Of a DNA stretch of 32,998 nt, positions 8,012 to 16,648 are shown piece after piece. The notes under the pieces are model-generated. The model saw nothing but the letters and a program-made list of their open reading frames with translations. It was not told the DNA's origin and did not search any database. This stretch comes from an uncultured Collinsella sp. GTDB taxonomy: Bacteria; Actinomycetota; Coriobacteriia; Coriobacteriales; Coriobacteriaceae. Location of the stretch: contig CABUSL010000007.1 in assembly GCA_902494295.1 (NCBI GenBank), forward strand, positions 1 to 32,998, read 5' to 3'. The stretch's first letter is position 1, and each line of letters begins with the position of its first letter. The position numbers and the translations under genes are program-made.

Positions 8012-9532
8012 GTGAGAGAGGAGAGCCCCCGACAAGGTATGAGGAGGCCCGACTCGGACCGTGCTTCCTCGCGGCGCAGCACACCGCGTTCCGGTCGCGG
8101 CGGGCAGACGTTTAGCGAACGCTATATTGCCGGCGTTCCCGCCCGTATCATGCGCCCCCGTTTGATATTCATGGCCTGCCTGTTTACCTTGGTGTGCTTT
8201 GGCCTGCTGATGGTGTACTCGGCGTCTTCGGTCGAGGCGCTGCACGAGAATGGCTCGGCGACGTTTTTTCTGGGTCGACAGGCCGCGTTTGCCGTGGTCG
8301 GTGTTCTAGCGCTGATTGCCATCGTGCGCGTTTTGCCGGACAGCTGGTTTGGGGAGGATGTGCTCAGGATCTTCCTTATCGGCATGATAGGGCTACTGTT
8401 TCTGGTGTTCTTGGTGGGCAGCGGCAGCCGTGGCGCCACGCGCTGGCTCAACATCGCCGGCATTCAGTTCCAGCCTTCCGAGTTTTTAAAGCCATTTGCC
8501 ATTGCGTATTCGGCCATCATGCTCGATCGCTTCTTTTCGCCCGGTGGCAACATCAACGAATTCCTTCGCAAGATGGGCATCTACCTGGGCATTTCGCTCT
8601 TTCTGATCTTTATCCAGCCCGATTTCGGTACTGTCCTGATCATCCTGTTGACCCTCATGTGCATGGCGTTGTTTGCGGGTCTCGACCCCAGATTTATCAT
8701 CGGCGTGCTAATCTTCGGCATTCTCGTGATCGTGATTGCGCTTGTCGCAGAGCCGTACCGTATGGTGCGTATTCAGGTTGCCTTGAACCCTTGGGCCGAC
8801 GAGTATGGTGACGGCTATCAGGCCACGCTTGCCATCATGGCCTTTGCCTCGGGCGGTCTGTTCGGCCGTGGCATCGGCAACTCAACCATGAAGTACTCGT
8901 ATCTGCCCGAGGCGCACAATGACTACATCCTGGCTATCATTGGCGAGGAAGTCGGCTTTGTCGGAACCGTGCTGTTCTTCTTGGTGTTTGCGATGCTGAT
9001 CTACTCGGCGTTTCGCATTGCCGAGCAGGCGACCGATCGTCGGGGCGCGCTCATGGCGTCTGGCTCCGCGGTCATTCTCGCAGTGCAGTTTTTGATTAAC
9101 GCGCTGGGCATCCTCAACGTGTTTCCCATGACGGGCAAACCGTTGCCGTTTATTAGCTACGGCGGTTCGTCGATTATTGTGTCGCTTATGCTTGCCGGGT
9201 TGATCCTGCGCGTTTCGTACGAGAGCGCCCGCCGCGATGAGTATGACCGCCGCCGTGAGAGCTTTGCCGTTATGGACGAGAGCACCGCCGGCGTAGCCCA
9301 TGTGCGCGGTGAACGACCTTCGCGTAGCGGCTTTACCGTTCTGGATGGTTCTGCATCCGAGCCGGCAGCTCGTCCACGCCCGCGAATGGCTCCGCAAGGT
9401 CGTCCGCAGCGCCCCAGCCCTCGCAACGCGGGCGGCGGATATAATCGAATCGATTTGAACTCGGACCCGTCGGCGCGTCTGCGTACCGACGACCAGGGAC
9501 CGCGTGTACGAAGGGACTACCATGACCGATAA
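8012..9532 (+). CDS. ftsW: Lipid II polymerase FtsW (SEDS family)
   Basis: FtsW is the septal SEDS glycosyltransferase that polymerises lipid II with the class B PBP. About ten membrane segments span residues 50-400, with L-M-V-Y-S-A-S-S near the first, Y-L-P-E-A-H-N-D-Y-I-L-A, E-E-V-G-F-V-G, and the signature G-K-P-L-P-F-I-S-Y-G-G-S-S. Both ends are extended: a basic N-terminal stretch, and a C-terminal tail of about 100 residues rich in Arg and Pro. GTG 8012 is preferred because AGGGG at 8001-8005 lies 6 nt before it; TTG 8006 would be too close and ATG 8039 has no site. The gene overlaps murG by 11 nt. Confidence 0.93.
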   Translation: MREESPRQGMRRPDSDRASSRRSTPRSGRGGQTFSERYIAGVPARIMRPRLIFMACLFTLVCFGLLMVYSASSVEALHENGSATFFLGRQAAFAVVGVLALIAIVRVLPDSWFGEDVLRIFLIGMIGLLFLVFLVGSGSRGATRWLNIAGIQFQPSEFLKPFAIAYSAIMLDRFFSPGGNINEFLRKMGIYLGISLFLIFIQPDFGTVLIILLTLMCMALFAGLDPRFIIGVLIFGILVIVIALVAEPYRMVRIQVALNPWADEYGDGYQATLAIMAFASGGLFGRGIGNSTMKYSYLPEAHNDYILAIIGEEVGFVGTVLFFLVFAMLIYSAFRIAEQATDRRGALMASGSAVILAVQFLINALGILNVFPMTGKPLPFISYGGSSIIVSLMLAGLILRVSYESARRDEYDRRRESFAVMDESTAGVAHVRGERPSRSGFTVLDGSASEPAARPRPRMAPQGRPQRPSPRNAGGGYNRIDLNSDPSARLRTDDQGPRVRRDYHDR

Positions 9533-10637
9533 AATGACCGTTGCTATTGCAGCCGGCGGCACGGCAGGACACATCAACCCCGCGCTCGCCTTGGCCGAAG
9601 AGCTGCGTGACCGTGGCCACCACGTTGTGTTCGTGGGCCAGTCGCGCAAGCTCGAGGGTCGTCTGGTCCCCGAGGCTGGGTTTGATTTTGTGCCCATTAC
9701 GGTCACGGGCTTCGACCGCTCCCGTCCTTGGACGGCGCTGACCTCGCTGTGGCGTGTCAACAAGGCCAAACGTGCGCTCGCCAGTCATTTCTCAAAGGTC
9801 GGCAAGCCCGATGCTGCCGTCGGTTTTGGTGCCTATGTCGAGGTTCCGCTGCTGGGGTGGTGCAAGGGCGCAGGCGTTCCGTATCTGCTGCATGAGCAGA
9901 ACTCTGTTCCGGGCCTGGCCAACAAGATGATGAACTCCCACGCCGCCCGCGTGTGCATCTCGGTGCCGGCAGCGCGTTCGGTCTTTGAGCGCGAAGGTGA
10001 CCCTGACCACGTGCTCATGACCGGCAACCCCGTACGTCGCTCGGTAATCGAAGGCGATCGCGCTCGCGGCCGCAAGGCACTTGGCGTTCCCGAGGACGCT
10101 ACGCTGCTGCTCGTCTTTGGCGGTTCACTTGGCGCCCAGCACCTCAACGAGCGCGTGGTTTCGCTCAAAAACGAGCTGCTTTCGCGCAAGAACCTCTATG
10201 TGTTGCATTCGACGGGTGCCGACGGCTTTGAGGAGACCGAGCGCGCTTTGGCGCTGACGCCCGAGGAGGCGAAGCGTTACCGCGTCCAGCCTTACATCGA
10301 CAACATGGGCGATATGTTGGCTGCTGCCGATTTGGTGCTCTCGCGTTCGGGCGCATCGAGCGTGGCCGAGATCGCTGCGCTCGCCGTGCCCTCGGTGCTC
10401 GTGCCGTATCCGCATGCGACGGCCGACCACCAAACCACCAATGCCCGGTATCTGGTCGACGCCGGGGCCGGCGTGCTCTGCGCCGATGCCGATATCGACG
10501 GTTCTGCCTTTGCCGATGAACTGCTGCACCTGGTCGATGACGCGGCGGCGCGCGACGCCATGCGTCAGGCGGCGCGTGGTCTGGCTCAGGATAGGGCCGC
10601 CGCTCTTCTGGCGGATGCGGTAGAGGGTTTGCGTTAG
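9522..10637 (+). CDS. murG: UDP-N-acetylglucosamine--lipid I N-acetylglucosaminyltransferase
   Basis: MurG is a peripheral GT-B transferase that adds GlcNAc to lipid I to make lipid II on the inner membrane face. Motifs: A-A-G-G-T-A-G-H-I-N-P-A-L-A at the N-terminus, H-E-Q-N-S-V-P-G-L-A-N-K, V-F-G-G-S-L-G-A-Q-H-L-N at the second Rossmann start, and S-R-S-G-A-S-S-V-A-E-I followed by P-Y-P-H-A-T-A-D-H-Q for UDP-GlcNAc. ATG 9522 is preferred to the earlier GTG 9504 because AAGGG at 9511-9515 is 6 nt upstream. That gives 371 residues and an 11-nt overlap with ftsW. Confidence 0.95.
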   Translation: MTDKMTVAIAAGGTAGHINPALALAEELRDRGHHVVFVGQSRKLEGRLVPEAGFDFVPITVTGFDRSRPWTALTSLWRVNKAKRALASHFSKVGKPDAAVGFGAYVEVPLLGWCKGAGVPYLLHEQNSVPGLANKMMNSHAARVCISVPAARSVFEREGDPDHVLMTGNPVRRSVIEGDRARGRKALGVPEDATLLLVFGGSLGAQHLNERVVSLKNELLSRKNLYVLHSTGADGFEETERALALTPEEAKRYRVQPYIDNMGDMLAAADLVLSRSGASSVAEIAALAVPSVLVPYPHATADHQTTNARYLVDAGAGVLCADADIDGSAFADELLHLVDDAAARDAMRQAARGLAQDRAAALLADAVEGLR

Positions 10638-10734
10638 TTAGACGGGATATCGTCGGTCGCCCTCGCGCTGATGCGGTAGGTGCGGTACAGTTAACGGGTT
10701 ACAGGCAGTGTTTACGCAAGGAGTACACGAGCAC

Positions 10735-12153
10735 ATGGCTGATTCCCAGACTGCAACCTCCGCGCCCGAGTTTAAGAGCGCCCACTTTATCGGTATCGGC
10801 GGCGCCGGCATGAGCGGCATCGCCCTCGTTCTGCACGAGCGCGGTTATGCCGTTACCGGCTCCGACCTTAAGACGTCACGTTATATCCGCCAGCTTACCC
10901 GCGCTGGCGTGAAGGTGCATGTGGGCCATGAGGCCGCCACGATCGACGAGGTCAAGCCCGACGTGGTTGTTGTCTCCACCGCTATTCCGGAGTCCAACCC
11001 CGAACTCGTGCGCGCTCGCGAGCTTGGTATTCCCGTGTGGCCCCGTGCCAAGATGCTCTCTGCTTTGGGCCACGGCTACACCACCGTCGCTGTTGCCGGC
11101 ACGCATGGCAAGACCACCACGTCTTCGATGTGCGCCACCATGCTCGACCGCATGGGTCTGGATCCGAGCTTCTTGATCGGCGGCATCGTCGAGGGCTATG
11201 ACACGAACGGCAAGAACGGCTCGGGCGACTACTTTGTCGCCGAGGCCGACGAGTCCGACAGCTCCTTCCTGTTCCTGAACCCCAACGTAGTCATTGTGAC
11301 CAACGTCGAGGCCGACCACCTCGATCACTACTCGGGTATCGAGGAGATCGAGGCAACTTTCGCCAAATTCATGAGCCTGGTGGGCGAGGACGGCACCGTC
11401 ATCGTCTGCGGTGAGGACCCGCATCTGGTCGAGCTCGCCAAGTCGACGGGCCGTCACGTGCTTTCCTACGGCTTTGCCGAGAGCAACGACATCGTCTGCA
11501 TGCACCCGGATGTCAAGGGCATCCAGAGTGACTTTATCGTTCGCTTTGAGGATGGCACTGAACATGCCGTGGAGATCAAGAGCAATCCCGGTCGCCACAA
11601 CATGCTCAACGCCACGGCGGTGCTCACCGTCGCCCATGTCCTGGGCCTTGACATCGACGCCGCCGCCAAGGCGCTCTCGAGCTTTGAGGGCGTTCGCCGC
11701 CGCTTTACCCACGTGGGCGATATCGATGGCATCACCGTGGTCGATGATTACGGCCATCACCCCACCGAGATCAAGGCGACGCTTGCTGCCGCTTCGTCGC
11801 TGGGCTACAAGCATGTCGACGTCGTGTTCCAGCCGCACCGTTATTCGCGTCTGCAGGCCCTGTGCGACGACTTTGCCGATGCATTTGCCAATGCCGATAA
11901 ACTGCTGCTGATTGATGTGTTCTCGGCTGGCGAGATGCCCATTCCGGGTGTTACCTCTAAGATGCTCGCCGATACCGTGCGCGCCAAGCATCCTGGCAAG
12001 GAGGTCGTGTACTGCTCCAGCCGTCTTGAGCTCAATCAGGAGCTCGAGCAGATGGTGGGCGAGGGCGACCTGCTGCTCACTATGGGTGCTGGTGACGTTA
12101 CGACCGTCGGTCCCGAGTTCATTGGGTATCTGACTGCCAAGAAAGACGCTTAA
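10735..12153 (+). CDS. murC: UDP-N-acetylmuramate--L-alanine ligase
   Basis: MurC ligates L-alanine to UDP-MurNAc, the first amino acid of the stem peptide. Motifs: F-I-G-I-G-G-A-G-M-S-G-I-A in the N-terminal domain, V-A-G-T-H-G-K-T-T (Lys126), E-A-D-E-S-D, T-N-V-E-A-D-H-L-D-H-Y and V-D-D-Y-G-H-H-P-T-E. An in-frame GTG at 10708 has no ribosome site. ATG 10735 has AAGGAG at 10718-10723 and gives 472 residues starting MADSQTATS. The 97-nt gap after murG has no clear promoter. murB follows 5 nt after the stop. Confidence 0.95.
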   Translation: MADSQTATSAPEFKSAHFIGIGGAGMSGIALVLHERGYAVTGSDLKTSRYIRQLTRAGVKVHVGHEAATIDEVKPDVVVVSTAIPESNPELVRARELGIPVWPRAKMLSALGHGYTTVAVAGTHGKTTTSSMCATMLDRMGLDPSFLIGGIVEGYDTNGKNGSGDYFVAEADESDSSFLFLNPNVVIVTNVEADHLDHYSGIEEIEATFAKFMSLVGEDGTVIVCGEDPHLVELAKSTGRHVLSYGFAESNDIVCMHPDVKGIQSDFIVRFEDGTEHAVEIKSNPGRHNMLNATAVLTVAHVLGLDIDAAAKALSSFEGVRRRFTHVGDIDGITVVDDYGHHPTEIKATLAAASSLGYKHVDVVFQPHRYSRLQALCDDFADAFANADKLLLIDVFSAGEMPIPGVTSKMLADTVRAKHPGKEVVYCSSRLELNQELEQMVGEGDLLLTMGAGDVTTVGPEFIGYLTAKKDA

Positions 12154-12158
12154 GTCTA

Positions 12159-13070
12159 ATGGGTCTGTTTAACGCCGTCATGGCGCTCTCGGGCATGATC
12201 GACACGGATGTGATCGAGGACGAGCGCCTTGCGCGTCATACGAGCTATCGTATCGGCGGCAAGGCCGACCTCTTTGTGACGTGCCATAGCTATCATGCCC
12301 TTCGCCGCGCCGTGGCGGTGCTCGATCGCGAGCAGGTGCCGTGGGTCATCATCGGCAAGGGCTCCAATCTGCTGGTTGCCGATGGCGGTTATCGCGGCGC
12401 CGTCATTTCGCTCGGACGTGAGTTTCAGCGCACGGTTGTTGCCGATGACGGTTGTACGCTGACGGTCGGTGCGGGCGTGATGTTTGCGCGCCTGGTCAAC
12501 GATGCCCTGTCGCGTAGCCTCTCGGGCCTTGAGTTTGCCGTTGGCATCCCTGGCTCGGTTGGCGGTGCGATATCTATGAATGCCGGCACACGGACCGAGT
12601 GGATTGGCTCGCTGGTTGAGGATGTCGTAACGTTTGACCCGGCATCCGGTATCAAGCATTATGCGGGGTCCGAGATCACTTGGGGCTACCGTGAATGTAG
12701 CCTTCCCCGCAATGAGATCATCCTCGAGTGTGTGCTCAAGCTTAAACCGGCGCCCAAGGCCGACATTCGCGAGCGCATGGAACGGTACCTGACGAGGCGC
12801 AAGCGTACGCAGCCCATGGGTCGCGCATCCTGCGGGTCGGTCTTTCGTAACCCGCCCGATGCGAGTGTGGGCAAGCTTATCGAGGATTGTGGATTAAAGG
12901 GTTTTTCGATTGGCGGCGCGGAAGTTTCGCCCGTTCACGCTAATTTTATCGTTAATAACGGAACCGCCTCGGCCGATGACGTTGCCGCGGTTATCAGACA
13001 TGTGCACGGAAAGGTGAGGGAGGCGTATGGCATCGAGCTCAGACCGGAAGTTAAATTCCTCGGCTTCTAG
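12159..13070 (+). CDS. murB: UDP-N-acetylenolpyruvoylglucosamine reductase
   Basis: MurB is the FAD- and NADPH-dependent enzyme that makes UDP-MurNAc. The 303-residue protein has T-S-Y-R-I-G-G-K-A-D-L, G-K-G-S-N-L-L-V-A-D-G-G, V-G-I-P-G-S-V-G-G-A-I-S-M-N-A-G (FAD binding), G-Y-R-E-C-S in the substrate region, A-S-C-G-S-V-F-R-N-P near the active site, and L-I-E-D-C-G-L-K-G. The ribosome site before ATG 12159 is weak, consistent with coupling to murC 5 nt upstream. The 3' end overlaps ftsQ by 44 nt. Confidence 0.95.
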   Translation: MGLFNAVMALSGMIDTDVIEDERLARHTSYRIGGKADLFVTCHSYHALRRAVAVLDREQVPWVIIGKGSNLLVADGGYRGAVISLGREFQRTVVADDGCTLTVGAGVMFARLVNDALSRSLSGLEFAVGIPGSVGGAISMNAGTRTEWIGSLVEDVVTFDPASGIKHYAGSEITWGYRECSLPRNEIILECVLKLKPAPKADIRERMERYLTRRKRTQPMGRASCGSVFRNPPDASVGKLIEDCGLKGFSIGGAEVSPVHANFIVNNGTASADDVAAVIRHVHGKVREAYGIELRPEVKFLGF

Positions 13071-14283
13071 AGCATCGAAACCCACCTTCCGCCGCGCCGG
13101 AGGGCGTTCCGGCGCGCCTGCCAAACCTCAACGCAATACCGTCGCGCACTCTAAGTCTGTCGGGCATGCTCGACAGACCAGTCGTCCGGTTGTCGGCTCG
13201 CAGCTCGGTAATCGTCCGGCCGCAAAAAAGTCCTCGCGTCCCTCGGTGACGTCAAAGCCTGTTATGGGCGCCAAGCCTGCCCGTCCCATGGCAACTCCTA
13301 AGCCCTCGACGGGAACTAAAGCGCCGCGTCCAGGTCGCACGCTGGGCGCATCGAAACCGCGCTCGCTGACATCGGTGCCGGCTACCGCCAAGAAGCCTTC
13401 GGGTAAAAAAGGCGTCAACCCGTTGTCTTCACTTAGGGCGATGGCAAATAAAACATCAGACGCCGCTTCTGTCGTTGCAGGCAAAGGCAAAATCGTGGGC
13501 GGCGTTTTGGCCGTCTTGGCCGTGCTCGTCGTCGTTGCTATCGTGGTGATTAACTCTGGATTGTTTACCGCCACTGATATTCAGATTCAAGGCAGCGAGC
13601 ATGTGACGAAGCACGATGCTATCCAGCTGATCGATTTGCCCGAGGGAACGTCGCTTTTTAACGTCGATCCCGACCAGATTACCGAGGACCTCAAGCAGAA
13701 TCCGTGGGTCTCGGGCGTGGATGTCCAGCGTCAGTTCCCGCATACGCTCATCATTACGCCGATGGAGCGCAAGGTCATCGCAATTGCCTATATCAGTTCC
13801 GATGACCTTGCCTGGGCCATCGGGGATGATGACACCTGGATCGCCCCACTGTCGACGTCGGTCGAAGTGGACGACCAAGGCAACGTCATCACGACAGGGC
13901 AGGGCTCAAATACCTTGACCGGAATCGATGCCGCGCTGGCGCTCGCTAAGCACTATGGCGCGGTGTTGTTGACTGATGTCTCGGCGGATGTCGCTCCGGT
14001 TTCCGGCCAGGCAGTGAGCTCCAAGGCCGTTAAGGCTGGCTTGGATTATGTGCGTGGTTTTTCGAGCGAGTTCTTGGGACAAGTCAAGGATATTTCCACG
14101 CCTTCGGTCGAAGCCATCTCGGCAAACCTCAATAACGGCATTGAGGTGTCGCTGGGCGATTCGAACGATATCGTCAAGAAGGAGCGCGTAGTCACCAAGC
14201 TGCTTTCGCAGGTAGAGGGCGTAACGTATATCAATGTGCGCTCTCCGGGTAACTATACATTTAGGAACGCTCCGACCTCGTAG
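13027..14283 (+). CDS. ftsQ: Cell division protein FtsQ/DivIB with POTRA domain
   Basis: FtsQ links the early and late divisome and regulates septal synthesis with FtsL/FtsB. Order: a basic, Ala/Pro/Lys-rich cytoplasmic region of about 155 residues, a membrane segment near 158-178 (GGVLAVLAVLVVVAIVVINS), then a POTRA domain (F-T-A-T-D-I-Q-I-Q-G-S to about residue 250) and an FtsQ-type C-terminal domain. The 418 residues exceed the usual 250-320, and the extra length is the N-terminal tail. ATG 13027 is supported by GGTGAGGG/GGAGG at 13013-13023; the first 14 codons lie inside murB. No gene stands between it and the ftsZ leader, so ftsA is absent, as is usual in actinobacteria. Confidence 0.88.
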   Translation: MASSSDRKLNSSASRASKPTFRRAGGRSGAPAKPQRNTVAHSKSVGHARQTSRPVVGSQLGNRPAAKKSSRPSVTSKPVMGAKPARPMATPKPSTGTKAPRPGRTLGASKPRSLTSVPATAKKPSGKKGVNPLSSLRAMANKTSDAASVVAGKGKIVGGVLAVLAVLVVVAIVVINSGLFTATDIQIQGSEHVTKHDAIQLIDLPEGTSLFNVDPDQITEDLKQNPWVSGVDVQRQFPHTLIITPMERKVIAIAYISSDDLAWAIGDDDTWIAPLSTSVEVDDQGNVITTGQGSNTLTGIDAALALAKHYGAVLLTDVSADVAPVSGQAVSSKAVKAGLDYVRGFSSEFLGQVKDISTPSVEAISANLNNGIEVSLGDSNDIVKKERVVTKLLSQVEGVTYINVRSPGNYTFRNAPTS

Positions 14284-14482
14284 CGCTGGTTGATGCTTTG
14301 TTGAGGGGCCATACCACGCCGTTTATCTGGTTTGTTTGGTTTTCACGGTCAATTATTTGACTGATACGTTCATAATGTGCAAACATAATACGGTTTACCT
14401 TTGCATTTACTTTCAACCTGAAGGTTAATGTGCGCAGGGGTCGACCCATGCTATGGCTATAACCTTTGTTCGGAGGACCGAC
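14284..14482 (+). promoter_or_regulatory. ftsZ upstream region with two palindromes
   Basis: This 199-nt gap is AT-rich compared with its neighbours, so ftsZ probably has its own control. It holds GTCAA-TTAT-TTGAC at 14348-14361 and AACCT-GA-AGGTT at 14415-14426. TTGACT at 14357-14362 looks like a -35 and CATAAT at 14384-14389 like a -10, but the 21-nt spacer is too long for a confident promoter. A second CATAAT lies at 14371-14376. GGAGG at 14472-14476 is the ftsZ ribosome site. Confidence 0.35.
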
Positions 14483-15637
14483 ATGCACGAGACAGAGATC
14501 AACAACTACCTTGCCGTCATTAAGGTGGTCGGCGTCGGCGGCGGCGGTACCAACGCGGTCAATCGAATGATCGAAGAGGGCATCCGCGGCGTCGAGTTTG
14601 TTGCCATCAACACCGATGCTCAGGCACTCGCGATCTCTGATGCCGATATCAAGGTGCACATCGGCACCGACCTTACCCGCGGCCTGGGCGCCGGCGCCAA
14701 CCCCGAGGTTGGCCGCAAGGCTGCCGATGAGTCCCGCGACGACATTGCCGAGGCGCTCGCTGGCGCCGATATGGTGTTCATCACCTGCGGCGAGGGCGGT
14801 GGCACCGGTACCGGCGCTGCTCCCATCGTTGCCGATATCGCGATGAACGAGGTCGGTGCGCTGACCGTCGCCGTCGTGACCAAGCCCTTCACCTTCGAGG
14901 GCCGCAAGCGCAAGAAGAGCGCCGAGGAGGGCATTAAGACCCTCTCCGATTGCGTCGACACCATGATCGTCATCCCTAACGATAAGCTGCTCGACATCGC
15001 CGAGAAGAAGACCACCATGCTCGAGGCCTTCGCGATTGCCGATGGCGTCCTTTCCCAGGGCACCCAGGGCATCACCGACCTCATCACCGTCCCCGGTATC
15101 ATCAACCTGGACTTCGCCGATGTTAAGACCATCATGAAGCAGGCCGGTACCGCCATGATGGGTATCGGTACCTCTTCTGGGGACACCCGTGCCGTCGACG
15201 CTGCCCAGCAGGCCATCTCCAGCCCGCTGCTCGAGAGCTCCATCGATGGCGCCACACGCGTGCTGCTCTCCATCGCCGGTTCCAAGGACCTGGGCATCCA
15301 GGAGATCAGCGACGCCGCCGACGTTGTCGCCAACGCCGTCGACCCCGAGGCCAACATCATCTTCGGTACCGTTGTCGACGAGTCCCTGGGCGATCAGGTG
15401 CGTATTACCGTCATCGCTACGGGCTTCTCCGACTCCAACGTCAACCGTCAGGACGAGCTCTTTGCTGCTCAGCAGTCTCAGAGCAAGGCCGCTGCCTCCG
15501 CTGAGCCGCAGCGCACCGCTCCTGCCACGAGCCCGGCTCAGGCCGCTCCGACCCGCAACGTCGGTGGCACCGAGCTTCCTAACTTCGGCAACGATCAGTT
15601 CGAGCTTCCCGACTTCCTGAAGCGCGGTAGCTTCTAA
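14483..15637 (+). CDS. ftsZ: Cell division protein FtsZ
   Basis: FtsZ is the tubulin-like GTPase that forms the Z ring. The N-terminal V-V-G-V-G-G-G-G-T-N-A-V-N-R-M and the tubulin signature G-G-G-T-G-T-G at residues 105-111 bind GTP. The T7 loop region L-D-F-A-D-V-K-T-I-M contains the catalytic aspartates. The globular part ends near residue 320, followed by an Ala/Pro/Gln-rich linker and the conserved C-terminal peptide E-L-P-D-F-L-K-R, the likely SepF contact. ATG 14483 is chosen over ATG 14453 because GGAGG at 14472-14476 is 6 nt upstream, giving 384 residues. A terminator follows at 15664. Confidence 0.97.
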   Translation: MHETEINNYLAVIKVVGVGGGGTNAVNRMIEEGIRGVEFVAINTDAQALAISDADIKVHIGTDLTRGLGAGANPEVGRKAADESRDDIAEALAGADMVFITCGEGGGTGTGAAPIVADIAMNEVGALTVAVVTKPFTFEGRKRKKSAEEGIKTLSDCVDTMIVIPNDKLLDIAEKKTTMLEAFAIADGVLSQGTQGITDLITVPGIINLDFADVKTIMKQAGTAMMGIGTSSGDTRAVDAAQQAISSPLLESSIDGATRVLLSIAGSKDLGIQEISDAADVVANAVDPEANIIFGTVVDESLGDQVRITVIATGFSDSNVNRQDELFAAQQSQSKAAASAEPQRTAPATSPAQAAPTRNVGGTELPNFGNDQFELPDFLKRGSF

Positions 15638-15663
15638 GTCGTTCTTTGCATTGTTGTGCACAG

Positions 15664-15696
15664 GGGCGTGTCCGTATGGACGCGCCCTTTTTATTT
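15664..15696 (+). terminator. Intrinsic terminator after ftsZ
   Basis: A 10-bp stem (15664-15673 with 15678-15687, one G-U pair) with a GTAT loop is followed by TTTTTATTT. It lies 27 nt after the ftsZ stop and closes the dcw transcription unit. Confidence 0.85.
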
Positions 15697-15847
15697 CGAC
15701 TTTGTAAACTAGAACCTCCAATCTCTTTACGTTCCCTTTACGATTGCCTCCAGCGCAGCAGGTATCCTTTTAGAGAAGTATGACAGCCGTATAAACGCGG
15801 GCTGTAGCGGCGATGCCGCGGTACTTGTGTTATTAGGAGGCTTTAGT

Positions 15848-16648
15848 ATGGCAGCACGTGCGGACAAAGTTTCGCGTGTCGACCATGATGGAGTTACGTT
15901 GGTGGAGGGCGCGACATCCGATGTTCGCTTTGCCTTCACCGAGCGTGCCGGTGGCGTTTCCGAAGATGCGTACTCCTCACTCAACTTGGGCTCGCATGTT
16001 GGCGATGACCCCTTTGCTGTTCAAGAAAATCGTCGTCGTGCGCTCGAGGCTATGGGTGCCGCCGAGTGCGAGCACAACCTGCTCGTTCCCAATCAGGTCC
16101 ATGGTGATCATATCGTTGCGGTGACCTCGAACGGCGCCGATGACCTTGAGGACGTTCGCGAGCAGATTGCCGAGGGCTGTGATGCCATCGTCTGCACGGC
16201 GCATAACGTGCCCGTGCTGCTCTGCTTTGCCGACTGCGTTCCCGTGGTGCTGGTGGCCCCCGGCGGATTTGCCGTGGTGCACTCCGGTTGGAAGGGCACG
16301 ATTGCACGTATTTCCGCCAAGGCGTGCCAGGCGCTTTGCGATGCTGCCGGTTGCGATGCGAGCGACGTTTCCGCCTATATCGGCCCCCATATCTTGGGTG
16401 ACGAATATGAGGTATCCCAGGAACTCATGGATTGCGTTGCCGCCGAGTTCTCTTGCATCGATGCGAATACCTCTCGCATGCTCGATCTTTCCGCTGCCAT
16501 TCGCGAGGCGCTGGTAGATGTCGGTGTCGACGCGGATAATATCGTGGATACCCAGCTTTCGACCGTGCGTCAGAACGACCGCTTTTATTCCTACCGTAAC
16601 GAGGACGGCACCTGTGGGCGCCATGCTGCGATCGGCGTGATGCTATGA
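15848..16648 (+). CDS. pgeF: Peptidoglycan editing factor PgeF / laccase-domain multicopper-like protein
   Basis: PgeF (YfiH, YlmD) family proteins lie after ftsZ in many Gram-positives. In E. coli the protein prevents misincorporation of L-Ser into the stem peptide, and several members act on purine nucleosides. Family motifs: F-T-E-R-A-G-G-V-S, S-L-N-L-G-S-H-V-G-D-D, N-Q-V-H-G-D-H, A-D-C-V-P-V-V-L and H-S-G-W-K-G, supplying the metal-binding His and Cys. AGGAGG at 15835-15840 sets ATG 15848 (266 residues). Upstream, TATAAA at 15790-15795 is a possible -10 with a poor -35, and a GCGGC-GAT-GCCGC hairpin lies at 15807-15819. The stop overlaps the pstS start by 4 nt. Confidence 0.88.
   Translation: MAARADKVSRVDHDGVTLVEGATSDVRFAFTERAGGVSEDAYSSLNLGSHVGDDPFAVQENRRRALEAMGAAECEHNLLVPNQVHGDHIVAVTSNGADDLEDVREQIAEGCDAIVCTAHNVPVLLCFADCVPVVLVAPGGFAVVHSGWKGTIARISAKACQALCDAAGCDASDVSAYIGPHILGDEYEVSQELMDCVAAEFSCIDANTSRMLDLSAAIREALVDVGVDADNIVDTQLSTVRQNDRFYSYRNEDGTCGRHAAIGVML

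Noticed and set aside
14261..15721. Long minus-strand open frame opposite ftsZ (486 codons)
   Set aside because: FtsZ is unmistakable on the plus strand. The minus frame even crosses the ftsZ terminator and has no start signal.
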